From positions 620,001-684,000 of the forward strand of contig NZ_CP154261.1 of the NCBI RefSeq assembly GCF_039511225.1: 64,000 nucleotides of DNA, in the 5' to 3' direction. A program made the position numbers and the translations under genes. This stretch comes from Sphingobacterium multivorum (GTDB lineage Bacteria > Bacteroidota > Bacteroidia > Sphingobacteriales > Sphingobacteriaceae). Below the pieces are notes generated by a model, which was not told where the DNA came from, ran no database searches, and was given only the letters and a program-made list of their open reading frames with translations. Each line of letters begins with the position of its first letter. Positions within the stretch are counted from its first letter, which is position 1. Shown here piece after piece: positions 55,097 to 63,067 of this stretch.

Positions 55097-55495
55097 ATGA
55101 TTATTATCAAAAAATACTTTGCCATTGTTGGACTCGTCATTTCTTTTTTGTCCAGCATGACACCATTCTTAAAAGTGCCTATTAAGGGAAATTGGAACTT
55201 ATATCAGGTAGATGCCTATTTGTTTTTTATCACATTACTTATTCTCGGGGTGACTGCCCTCTTGTTTTTTGTCCGTGCGGTTCGAGCTTATCAGTGGATG
55301 ACCCGAGTGGCCGCCTGTTGGTACCTGTTGAGTATAACAGCGGTCTGGTTTAAGATAAATAATTATTTCGGCTGGGGATTTGCCGATAAATTGCTTTCTA
55401 AATCCCTGCACATGCGCTGGGGCTGGATTGTCTATTTGGTTGGCATTGTACTATTATTGTTGAGCACCAGGAAGGTTTCTGCGACGGCTGAATAA
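55097..55495 (+). CDS. Hypothetical four-helix membrane protein
   Basis: A 132-residue protein with four hydrophobic segments (about 5-25, 40-62, 70-88, 108-127) and conserved-looking Trp-rich turns. No motif is recognised. It is transcribed alone and faces the DUF2027 gene across a 24-bp hairpin. Confidence 0.75.
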   Translation: MIIIKKYFAIVGLVISFLSSMTPFLKVPIKGNWNLYQVDAYLFFITLLILGVTALLFFVRAVRAYQWMTRVAACWYLLSITAVWFKINNYFGWGFADKLLSKSLHMRWGWIVYLVGIVLLLLSTRKVSATAE

Positions 55496-55509
55496 AATAA
55501 AGCCGTTTA

Positions 55510-55560
55510 CCAAATAAAAAATAAGCTAGATGAAATTCATCTAGCTTATTTTTTATTTGG
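55510..55560. terminator. 24-bp bidirectional terminator overlapping a stop codon
   Basis: 55510-55533 pairs perfectly with 55537-55560 around a 3-nt loop, with A/T runs in both arms. The right arm covers the last five codons and the stop of the DUF2027 gene. Confidence 0.9.
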
Positions 55561-56196
55561 ACGATGTGGTATGAAATGATTTTTCAGCTTATCCAGTCCT
55601 AAATCCTCTTCAATCTTATCCAGTTCGTAGGACCATATTTTTTCATCCAAAATTTCGTTGAGGACTTTTGGATTAGTAAGATCTACAGGACGTACACGCT
55701 GTTCTCTGTTGATTGGTGAGGTCAGTTCCTGCAAACTACCACTATGCCGTATGATCTGAAAACGGAAGGTAGGCCATTTCCCAACATTTGCAAAGTTGCC
55801 TGTATAAAACTGCATCGAATCGTGTGGCGGTATTTTATTGCTGAAAATGCCTTTCACTTTATTTGCTGTAGCTTCAGCTACGGACACCAGGAGCTCAAAA
55901 CTCGTTTCATTGATGATATGTAATTTGGCAAGTCCATCTTTGTGGTCTCCCGAAATTGCCAAAAGTATTCCTTTTTCGATAAATCGATGTGGTGTCAGTG
56001 GTGTCGCATGCTGGTCAAGTTCATCATCTGCACGGCGCATATTGCCGAAGACGAGGGTGATTTTATCCATGGGCACCGGAATCTCAAAACCAGTGTCGTC
56101 TGTAACGCCTACAATATCGTTGGGCTGCATGGATGTGATATGCCCCTCAATGGGCTCATCGACAAACCGTACTAAGTCGCCTATTCTAAATTTCAT
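55546..56196 (-). CDS. DUF2027-like protein lacking the Smr domain
   Basis: A 216-residue protein. The N-terminal part (FRIGDLVRFVDEPIEGHITSM, about 1-60) and the middle beta domain (about 75-175) match DUF2027, a family whose usual members, as I recall, end in a Smr nuclease-like domain. Here the chain stops at HRPNKK inside a terminator, so that domain is absent. The gene ends the rbfA-aat-aminotransferase operon (2 bp after the aminotransferase). A truncation or a natural short form are both possible. Confidence 0.75.
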   Translation of the reverse strand: MKFRIGDLVRFVDEPIEGHITSMQPNDIVGVTDDTGFEIPVPMDKITLVFGNMRRADDELDQHATPLTPHRFIEKGILLAISGDHKDGLAKLHIINETSFELLVSVAEATANKVKGIFSNKIPPHDSMQFYTGNFANVGKWPTFRFQIIRHSGSLQELTSPINREQRVRPVDLTNPKVLNEILDEKIWSYELDKIEEDLGLDKLKNHFIPHRPNKK

Positions 56197-56198
56197 GT

Positions 56199-57287
56199 TT
56201 ACTTTACTTTTGTGTCAATAATATATAGTAGCTTCTCAAGATCCGAGTGATCATTGTATAAATGAAATCCAACACGGATCCCCGATCCTCGGGGAAAGCA
56301 TTTTATGCCCTCATCCAGGAGGGTCTGATAATTGTCGGGGTTGATCTGAATATTGAAAATATTGCTCTGCGGACGTCTATTGATGATGCTGTCCAATAAC
56401 AGTTTCCGGTCGGCAAGTTCAGCGCGGGCATCTGCAATTAACTTTTGGGTATAGGCCACTGTTTCGGAAAATCCCCATTCCTCCAATTGAAGAAGGGACT
56501 GCTGTAGCGTTCCGTGCGATAGGGTGTCCAGATGCCCTGGTTCAAAACAGAGTTGTACCACAGATTTATTCATCCATTGATTGTTGAGGAAGCTGTAATT
56601 TTTTTGGATATCCGCATAAAGTATCGCTTTGAGTCTGTCACTTAAGAGAACAAAACCATTGCCAAAGCCAGCCATAAGCCATTTGTATCCACTGGATAAT
56701 ACGGCGTCAAAGCCCGAAAGCGTAAAATCAAAAAGATCTGTTCCCAAAAACTGGGTGCCGTCGCCTACAATCAACAACTCGGGATGCTGATGCTTTAATT
56801 CCTGTATGAAAGATAGGTCTATTTTTAATCCCGAAATATATTGAACAATGGAAAGAATAAGGACATCTGGTTTAAATGTTGCTATTGTGTCCAATAAATT
56901 CGTTTCCAGCTGTTCGTCCATCCTGACAAATTGATGTTCAAAACCGCTTATAATTGTAGGAAAATTAACAGAAGGATAATCATTGTCCAATAGCAGCACT
57001 TTCGATTGTTTCGGTAAACCTGCCAATAGCGCATTGAAGGCAAAGGAAAAACAACTTGATAAGAACACATTTTGGGAAGGGCAATTAAAGAATTTACCGA
57101 GCGTATCCCGACAGGCATCTAAAGTTGCGCCTTGCTGTTCGCGTAAGGTGCTGTTCGCGTCAAAGAAATCTTGGTCCCTTTGGGCCCGCCATGCCTTTGT
57201 TTCACGTGAAAGTAAGCCGGATCCGGGTGTGGTGAGGTAAGTTACCGCTGAAGCGATGTCAAAATGTTTACGATAGGGACTACTCAT
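56199..57287 (-). CDS. Class V aminotransferase-like PLP enzyme
   Basis: A 362-residue fold-type I PLP protein: cofactor Asp in IVGDGTQFLG (about 185) and Schiff-base Lys in SSGYKWLMAGFGNGF (about 209). It resembles cysteine desulfurase/isopenicillin-N-epimerase relatives but lacks a clear desulfurase catalytic Cys loop. Substrate unknown. Its first 8 bases overlap the end of aat, so they are co-expressed. Confidence 0.85.
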   Translation of the reverse strand: MSSPYRKHFDIASAVTYLTTPGSGLLSRETKAWRAQRDQDFFDANSTLREQQGATLDACRDTLGKFFNCPSQNVFLSSCFSFAFNALLAGLPKQSKVLLLDNDYPSVNFPTIISGFEHQFVRMDEQLETNLLDTIATFKPDVLILSIVQYISGLKIDLSFIQELKHQHPELLIVGDGTQFLGTDLFDFTLSGFDAVLSSGYKWLMAGFGNGFVLLSDRLKAILYADIQKNYSFLNNQWMNKSVVQLCFEPGHLDTLSHGTLQQSLLQLEEWGFSETVAYTQKLIADARAELADRKLLLDSIINRRPQSNIFNIQINPDNYQTLLDEGIKCFPRGSGIRVGFHLYNDHSDLEKLLYIIDTKVK

Positions 57288-57927
57288 GTCTTTGGTCTTT
57301 TGTTAGTATTGCTAAATAATCTGTCAAGGAAAGGTATTCACCGCCCATGCTTTCCAAATGATCCGTGTGAAATTGGCAATCAATTAAACGTAGTTCAATT
57401 TCTTGGGCAAGATAAATCAGGGCCGCTTTCGAAGCGTTGGCGACTTTTGAAAACATGCTTTCACCACAAAAGACACCACGGATTAACACGCCATAAAGCC
57501 CCCCAACCAATATACCATCTTGCCATACTTCCACCGAATGTGCATAACCTAACTCAGCAAGTTTACTGTATGCGTGAATCATGTCCTGGGTTATCCAGGT
57601 TCCAGCCTGGTCTTTTCTATTGATAGTCGCGCAAAGCTGAATGACTTCTCTAAAGCTTTGGTCTATCGAGAAGGAGAATGTCTTTTTCCGGAGAACACTG
57701 GCCATGCTTTTGCTGATCTTGATCTTGGACGGATTGATCACAAATCTGGGATTTGGGGCATACCAAAGTATGGGGCTATCATCGCTGAACCATGGAAAAA
57801 TTCCATTACTATAGGCCAGTAGCAAACGATCTACCGAAAGATCTCCGCCTACGGCGAGTAAACCATCTTCTTCTGCATAGCTTGGGTGTGGAAACTCCAG
57901 TCTGTTCGTATCCAGTTCAAATACCAT
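57280..57927 (-). CDS. aat: Leucyl/phenylalanyl-tRNA-protein transferase
   Basis: Adds Leu or Phe to basic N-termini to mark proteins for ClpS-ClpAP degradation (N-end rule). The 215 residues have the family start FPHPSYAEEDGLLAVGGDL, YSNGIFPWF, ILWYAPNPRFVI, HSVEVWQDGILVGGLYGV and GESMFS. It lies 29 bp after rbfA and overlaps the aminotransferase gene by 8 bp. Confidence 0.95.
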   Translation of the reverse strand: MVFELDTNRLEFPHPSYAEEDGLLAVGGDLSVDRLLLAYSNGIFPWFSDDSPILWYAPNPRFVINPSKIKISKSMASVLRKKTFSFSIDQSFREVIQLCATINRKDQAGTWITQDMIHAYSKLAELGYAHSVEVWQDGILVGGLYGVLIRGVFCGESMFSKVANASKAALIYLAQEIELRLIDCQFHTDHLESMGGEYLSLTDYLAILTKDQRHE

Positions 57928-57956
57928 GGTTGTTTAACATGCTGCGGTAGATGGTA

Positions 57957-58328
57957 TTATTCTGGCTGACGCGGTTCTTTGCCGATCTCTTCAAATAGTT
58001 TATCCATGTGTTCAACATATTCGTTGGTATCATCGAGGAAGAACTCCAATTGAGGGACAATCTTTACCTGGTTCTTAATTTTTGCTCCCAGTTTGTAGCG
58101 TATTTCCGATGTTTTGGAACGAATGGCCTTCATATCTTCCTGTGCCGTTTTTGTGTTTAAAAAGCTCACGTAAACACGGGCAATTGCCAAATCAGGCGTA
58201 ACACGAACACGTGTAACCGTGATAAATGCGCCGGGAGCCCATGAATTACCTTCGCGTTGAAATAATGCTGCTAAATCCTGTTGAATCACCCCAGCAAAAC
58301 GTTGCTGTCTCTTGCTTTCTGTTCCCAT
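57957..58328 (-). CDS. rbfA: Ribosome-binding factor A
   Basis: KH-type factor for maturation of the 30S subunit. The 123 residues start with KRQQRFAGVIQQDLAALF, keep VTRVRVTPDLAIARVYVSFL in the core and end in an acidic tail. It is the first gene of the rbfA-aat-aminotransferase-DUF2027 operon. A minus-strand -7-like motif (TATTTTTG, 58369-58376) lies close upstream, beyond a terminator. Confidence 0.93.
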   Translation of the reverse strand: MGTESKRQQRFAGVIQQDLAALFQREGNSWAPGAFITVTRVRVTPDLAIARVYVSFLNTKTAQEDMKAIRSKTSEIRYKLGAKIKNQVKIVPQLEFFLDDTNEYVEHMDKLFEEIGKEPRQPE

Positions 58329-58420
58329 CGTATACGTTTTATGTTGAATATTCTCAATTATGTCTAAACAAAAATAGCCAAAATTTCAATTAAAAGAGAA
58401 ACTTGACCCGACATAAGAAA

Positions 58421-58449
58421 AAAGGCACATCTTGGTTTGACGTGCCTTT
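58421..58449 (-). terminator. Terminator of the candidate small RNA
   Basis: AAAGGCAC (58421-58428) pairs with GTGCCTTT (58442-58449); on the minus strand a T run (A run 58418-58423) follows. It lies about 90 bp before the rbfA start. Confidence 0.75.
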
Positions 58450-58590
58450 AAATTTCGATTCACAATTGGTTAGGTAATTTCTTTCAAGTTTTAAGACTTT
58501 GAGGTCTATCATATTTGGTTTGAAATTTCGGTGTATTTAAAGCGGTAAGTATTTACTAACCTTACCATCTTCTATTTTTTCATCTCCCTT
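58422..58590 (-). ncRNA. Candidate small RNA or attenuated leader upstream of rbfA
   Basis: On the minus strand a promoter (TTTG at 58624-58627, 19 bp, TATGTTTG at 58597-58604) should start transcription near 58590. A terminator hairpin with arms AAAGGCAC (58421-58428) and GTGCCTTT (58442-58449), followed by a T run, ends it about 170 nt later. Inside, GGTAAG and CTTACC can form a 5' hairpin and AGAC/GTCT a central one. Any ORF is short (19 codons at most noticed). It could be an independent sRNA or a regulatory leader of rbfA; I cannot assign a family. Confidence 0.55.
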
Positions 58591-58596
58591 ACACTA

Positions 58597-58627
58597 CAAA
58601 CATAGGAATACTTAAAAAACTGACAAA
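58597..58627 (-). promoter_or_regulatory. Promoter of the candidate small RNA
   Basis: Minus-strand TTTG at 58624-58627 and TATGTTTG at 58597-58604 with exactly 19 bp between, a full match to the Bacteroidota consensus. Confidence 0.7.
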
Positions 58628-58772
58628 ATAACTTTTAAAAATAAAGTGAGTGGTTACTTATTATATGTGTTTATCGCGATTTAACAAACTTTTAACATTT
58701 TATTTTTTTTGTAACAGCCTTTTTTTTCCACCTGATTTTTTTGTTTTTCATCCAATTGTCCGCGCAAAATGT

Positions 58773-58817
58773 ATGCAATCTTTGCATTGATATAACCATT
58801 TGCAATTGGTATTTTTG
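58773..58817 (+). promoter_or_regulatory. argH promoter with an overlapping palindrome
   Basis: TATTTTTG (58810-58817) is a -7 element, with TTG at 58787-58789 20 bp upstream. The inverted repeat ATGCAA-tct-TTGCAT (58773-58787) overlaps the -33 side, where a repressor would block initiation. Similar TTTGCAT text occurs in the argG leader promoter (39264-39270). Confidence 0.5.
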
Positions 58818-58913
58818 TAAAAATTGTATGTGATAGAATTATCAGGAGCTTCAATCAATACTAAACCGACAAAAGGCTTTTGATGATAACAGGATCAAAA
58901 AGAAATTATACGA

Positions 58914-60245
58914 ATGAAAATCTGGCAAAAAAATATAGATGTCGATTCTTTTGTAGAATCGTTTACGGTAGGCAATGACCGCGTAATGGACCTGCAACTT
59001 GCTGCTGCGGATGTTTTGGGTTCATTGGCCCATACACGCATGCTGAATAGCATAAACCTGATGACCGATGAGGATCTAGCGCTTGTTCAAAAAGAACTGA
59101 AAAATATCTATAAAGAAATTTTAGCCGGTGACTTTCGTATAGAAGACTCGGTAGAAGATGTGCATTCGCAGGTTGAGATGCTGCTTACGCAGCGTATTGG
59201 AGAGGCAGGTAAGAAAATTCACTCCGGCAGATCCCGTAATGACCAGGTTTTGGTCGACCTAAAATTATACTTTCGCTCAGAGATTCAGCATATCATCCAG
59301 AATACGGAGGCTCTTTTTAATGAATTGATCCAGCTCAGCGAGCGATATAAACATATTTTGATCCCTGGATACACCCACTTACAGATCGCGATGCCTTCAT
59401 CGTTTGGATTATGGTTCGGTGCTTACGCGGAAAGTCTTGTGGATGATCTGGAAATGATGCGTGCAGCATGGAAGGTTTGTAATAAAAATCCGTTAGGATC
59501 TGCTGCAGGGTATGGGTCATCCTTTCCATTGAATAGAACGATGACGACGCAATTGCTGGGATTTGAAGATCTCAATTATAATGTAGTTTATGCACAGATG
59601 GGAAGAGGGAAGACTGAACGCATCTTGGCACAGGGCATGAGTTCCATCGCGGCGACATTGGCCAAGTTTGCCATGGACGTATGTTTGTATATCAACCAAA
59701 ATTTTGGCTTTATCTCTTTTCCTGCACATTTGACTACGGGATCGAGCATCATGCCACACAAGAAAAACCCCGATGTCTTCGAGCTGATCCGTTCACGCTG
59801 TAATAAAATACAGGCTTTGCCAAATGAAATTGCGTTGATGACGACCAACCTTCCATCGGGTTACCATAGAGATCTTCAATTGTTAAAGGAAAATTTATTC
59901 CCAGCGTTTAAATCGCTCAATGAATGTCTTGAAATCGCAACCTTTATGTTGGAAAATATAACTGTAAAAGACAATATCCTGGACGATCCAAAATACGATT
60001 ATTTGTTCTCTGTTGAAGTCGTGAACAATGAGGTCCTAAAAGGAGTTCCTTTCCGGGAGGCCTACAGGACTATCGGTATTGATATTGATGAAGGGCGTTT
60101 CAAGCCATCAAAAGAGGTAAATCATACCCACGAGGGAAGCATAGGAAATCTTTGCAATGATCAAATTCAACGTATGTTTGCCGAGGTCAAAGCAACTTTT
60201 GGTTTTGAAAAAGTCGAATCTGCACTGGATGACCTTTTAAAATAA
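58914..60245 (+). CDS. argH: Argininosuccinate lyase
   Basis: Last step of arginine synthesis: splits argininosuccinate into arginine and fumarate. The 443 residues have the fumarase/aspartase superfamily signature GSSIMPHKKNPDVFELIR and the substrate segments HSGRSRNDQV and GYTHLQIAMPSS. It is transcribed alone, away from argG and argC, with its own promoter and palindrome. Confidence 0.96.
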   Translation: MKIWQKNIDVDSFVESFTVGNDRVMDLQLAAADVLGSLAHTRMLNSINLMTDEDLALVQKELKNIYKEILAGDFRIEDSVEDVHSQVEMLLTQRIGEAGKKIHSGRSRNDQVLVDLKLYFRSEIQHIIQNTEALFNELIQLSERYKHILIPGYTHLQIAMPSSFGLWFGAYAESLVDDLEMMRAAWKVCNKNPLGSAAGYGSSFPLNRTMTTQLLGFEDLNYNVVYAQMGRGKTERILAQGMSSIAATLAKFAMDVCLYINQNFGFISFPAHLTTGSSIMPHKKNPDVFELIRSRCNKIQALPNEIALMTTNLPSGYHRDLQLLKENLFPAFKSLNECLEIATFMLENITVKDNILDDPKYDYLFSVEVVNNEVLKGVPFREAYRTIGIDIDEGRFKPSKEVNHTHEGSIGNLCNDQIQRMFAEVKATFGFEKVESALDDLLK

Positions 60246-60248
60246 AAA

Positions 60249-60281
60249 ATGTGCTGTGGCCCTACAGAGGAAACAGCACAT
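60249..60281. terminator. Hairpin between argH and galM
   Basis: ATGTGCTGT (60249-60257) pairs with ACAGCACAT (60273-60281); an A run lies to the left and a T run (60291-60297) to the right. It probably ends one or both facing genes. Confidence 0.65.
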
Positions 60282-60288
60282 CATGTTC

Positions 60289-61347
60289 TTATTTTTTTAT
60301 GGAGAACTTAAAATGTGTCTCGGAGTCGAATGATTCGCCTGCTTTTAACAAGGTTGAAGGAAATTCCGCTTGATTGGGTGTATCCGGAAAATGCTGTGTT
60401 TCCAGGCAGAATCCGGCATAAGGAAGATACTTGTAACCTCTTTTGCCAAAATCATTTCCGGTCATCCAGTTTGCTGTATAGAGTTGTACGCCCGGCTCCG
60501 TTGTAAAAACATCCAGCTGAATGCCCGTGTTTTTAGAATAGACTGTTGCACAAGGCTGCGAAATAGGCTGGTTGTTGACATAACAATGATCATACCCTTT
60601 GGCAGCGATCAATTGTTCGTTATTTGCAGTAATATCTTGTACAATAGGTTTGGGTATGCGGAAGTCGAAGGCGGTGCCCTCCACAGGTACTATTGCATTC
60701 GGTATCTGGTTGTCGTCTACAAATAAGACTTCATCTGAATTGATCTGAAGGATCTGCTGCAATACGTCGCCACTGCCTTCCCCATCCAGATTGAAGTACG
60801 TATGATTGGTCAAGTTGACGTGCGTATCAGCATCCGATTGCGCATGATATTTGATAATGATCTCGTTATTTCTGGTCAAGGTATAAGAAACCATAACTTT
60901 TAGATTCCCTGGAAATCCTTCTTCACCATCTTGGGAAACATAATAAAATTCGACGTGCGATTGATAAGTGACCCTTCTGTCCCAAACCTTATCATGAAAG
61001 CCCGAAACACCCCCATGAAGGCAATTGTTACCATTGTTTTGCGGAAGCGTATAGTGTTTTCCGTTGATTTCAAATTTGCCTTCAGCAATGCGATTGGCGA
61101 AACGGCCCGCTGTGCAGCCATGGTATTTCTCATCAGAATCCAAGTAGGCCTGAATGGAATCGAAGCCCAGTGCAACATCCACCAAATTTCCCTTGTTATC
61201 AGGTACCAAAATGCTGACAATACGTGCACCGTAATCCGTTAAGAGTACTTGCATGCCCCCTTCGTTTTTTAATAAGAGCAAATGCGTGTTTTTGCCGTCG
61301 ATTGTACCTTCAAAATGTTTTGGAATAAGTGTTTGATATTTCGTCAT
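60289..61347 (-). CDS. galM: Aldose 1-epimerase (galactose mutarotase)
   Basis: Interconverts alpha and beta anomers of galactose and related sugars. The 352 residues have the family features: substrate Arg in AGRFANRIAEGKF, catalytic His in NHTYFNLDG, and catalytic Glu in GFCLETQHFPD near the C-terminus. No signal peptide. No galK or galT lies in the window. Confidence 0.94.
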   Translation of the reverse strand: MTKYQTLIPKHFEGTIDGKNTHLLLLKNEGGMQVLLTDYGARIVSILVPDNKGNLVDVALGFDSIQAYLDSDEKYHGCTAGRFANRIAEGKFEINGKHYTLPQNNGNNCLHGGVSGFHDKVWDRRVTYQSHVEFYYVSQDGEEGFPGNLKVMVSYTLTRNNEIIIKYHAQSDADTHVNLTNHTYFNLDGEGSGDVLQQILQINSDEVLFVDDNQIPNAIVPVEGTAFDFRIPKPIVQDITANNEQLIAAKGYDHCYVNNQPISQPCATVYSKNTGIQLDVFTTEPGVQLYTANWMTGNDFGKRGYKYLPYAGFCLETQHFPDTPNQAEFPSTLLKAGESFDSETHFKFSIKK

Positions 61348-61562
61348 GATGAATCCCTATTGGTATTTAGGTTAAAGATACAGAATATAACCAGTATAAA
61401 AATGACTTTGACAACAGCTGTTTGTAAAATTTGTCATTTTGAAATGCAATCCAGGATACTGTTGCAAAAATGACTCCTGAACAGGTAAATAACAGCAGTA
61501 AAATATAACGATAGGCGTACAGTCATTCGGGGAATTTCCGAACCGGTCTCCTATGATTATAA

Positions 61563-61593
61563 TTGTAATTAAAGGCAAATTTATCTAAGTTTG
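61563..61593 (+). promoter_or_regulatory. dgt promoter
   Basis: TTG at 61563-61565 and TAAGTTTG at 61586-61593, 20 bp apart. The -7 element ends only 4 bp before the ATG at 61598, which implies either a leaderless message or a start at the ATG at 61610. Confidence 0.65.
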
Positions 61594-61597
61594 CGCT

Positions 61598-62956
61598 ATG
61601 TCTGAAAAAATGAATTGGAAAGATTTGCTCTCCGCAAAGCGCTGGGGTTACGAAGATCGGAGCGTAGATAGTTACCTGGTGGCCCGGTCGGAATTTCAAC
61701 GGGATTATGATCGTTTGATCTTTTCATCCCCATTTCGGAGATTACAGAATAAAACGCAGGTTTTTCCACTTCCTGGCGCGGTATTCGTACACAATAGGTT
61801 GACACATAGTTTAGAAGTTGCCAGTGTAGGGCGCTCTTTGGGACGTATGTTTTATGCACAGTTGAAAGAGGAAAATCCAAACCTGGATAATGATTACCCT
61901 TTTTTGCAAGAAGTCGGAAATATTATCTCTGCGGCGTGTTTGTCGCATGACTTGGGCAACCCGGCCTTTGGTCACTCGGGTGAATCCGCCATATCCACGT
62001 ATTTCACAGATGGCGATGGACGTAAATACCAAGAGCAGGTAACGGCCGAAGAATGGGCCGATCTGACCCACTTTGAAGGAAATGCCAATGCCCTACGGAT
62101 TCTGACACATGCCTTTCAAGGAAAGGATCCTAAAGGTTTTGCATTGACCTATACTTCCCTGGCTTCCATTGTAAAATACCCCTGTCTGGCAATTGATGGC
62201 CACCTCAAGAAAAGCCATCATCGCAAGAAATATGGCTTTTTTACGGAAGAACAAAAAGCTTTTGAGAAGGTTGCCAATGAATTGGGATTATTAAAAGATC
62301 CTTCCAATCCAAAGGGCTACCTAAGACATCCCTTGGTTTATCTCGTGGAGGCTGCGGATGATATCTGTTACAATATTATTGACTTGGAAGATGCACATCA
62401 TCTTAAGATATTGTCCTATCAAGAAGTGGAAGAATTACTATTGCCGCTCTGTGGCAAAGAAAATCTTCGCGACAGGCTCGATGGATTGCTGGATACCCCA
62501 AGCCGTGTAGCATTGTTGCGTGCTAAAGCGATCAATACCTTGATTAAAGGATGTGTTGATGTCTTTGTGCGTGAGCAGGACAAATTTCTGTCAGGAACTT
62601 TCGGATCAGCGCTAATGGATGCTTTAGATGAGGACATTGTTACACAAATGAAAAAAATCTCGAAGATTTCCATTGCAAAAATCTATAATGCGCCCACGGT
62701 TGTGCAAATTGAGATTGCTGGTTACCGGGTGATGGATGCCCTATTAAAAGAGTTTGTTCCGGCATACCTAAAGAAGAACAAGAACAATTACGATAAAAAG
62801 CTCGTTGCATTAATTCCTGAACAATTTTATACGGATAAACAAGATTCGTATTCAAAAATCCGTTGTGTATTGGATTTTGTTTCAGGTATGACTGACGTTT
62901 ATGCCATAGAGCTGTACCGTAAAATCAAGGGAATAACAATACCATCCATAGAATAG
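61598..62956 (+). CDS. dgt: Deoxyguanosinetriphosphate triphosphohydrolase (HD family)
   Basis: Splits dGTP (or other dNTPs) into nucleoside and triphosphate, controlling nucleotide pools. The 452 residues have the HD metal site: RLTHSLEVASVGRSLG, SHDLGNPAFGHSGESA, and a later Asp in VEAADDICYNIID. The ATG at 61610 (MNWKDLLSAKRWG) matches the usual N-terminus and the promoter position better than 61598. It has a separate promoter. Confidence 0.94.
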   Translation: MSEKMNWKDLLSAKRWGYEDRSVDSYLVARSEFQRDYDRLIFSSPFRRLQNKTQVFPLPGAVFVHNRLTHSLEVASVGRSLGRMFYAQLKEENPNLDNDYPFLQEVGNIISAACLSHDLGNPAFGHSGESAISTYFTDGDGRKYQEQVTAEEWADLTHFEGNANALRILTHAFQGKDPKGFALTYTSLASIVKYPCLAIDGHLKKSHHRKKYGFFTEEQKAFEKVANELGLLKDPSNPKGYLRHPLVYLVEAADDICYNIIDLEDAHHLKILSYQEVEELLLPLCGKENLRDRLDGLLDTPSRVALLRAKAINTLIKGCVDVFVREQDKFLSGTFGSALMDALDEDIVTQMKKISKISIAKIYNAPTVVQIEIAGYRVMDALLKEFVPAYLKKNKNNYDKKLVALIPEQFYTDKQDSYSKIRCVLDFVSGMTDVYAIELYRKIKGITIPSIE

Positions 62957-62996
62957 GGACGTTTCAGGTAAAGGGGTAAAATATCAATATTAAATT

Positions 62997-63037
62997 GAGA
63001 CTCGCTGTAATACCTGAGGGTATTATCCTAAAGTCTC
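62997..63037. repeat. Nested inverted repeat upstream of topoisomerase III
   Basis: GAGACT (62997-63002) pairs with AGTCTC (63032-63037) and inside it TAATACC (63008-63014) pairs with GGTATTA (63019-63025) around a TGAG tetraloop. It lies 31-71 bp before the topB start; no T run follows. Confidence 0.5.
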
Positions 63038-63067
63038 GGATCGAAAATCTAACATCTGACATCTAAA

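Larger units (their letters stand above)
58329..58913. other. Divergent region between rbfA and argH
   Basis: 585 bp without a protein gene. The left half contains a minus-strand promoter-terminator unit (58422-58627), the right part the argH promoter with a palindrome (58773-58817). T-rich tracts fill 58701-58750. Confidence 0.7.
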
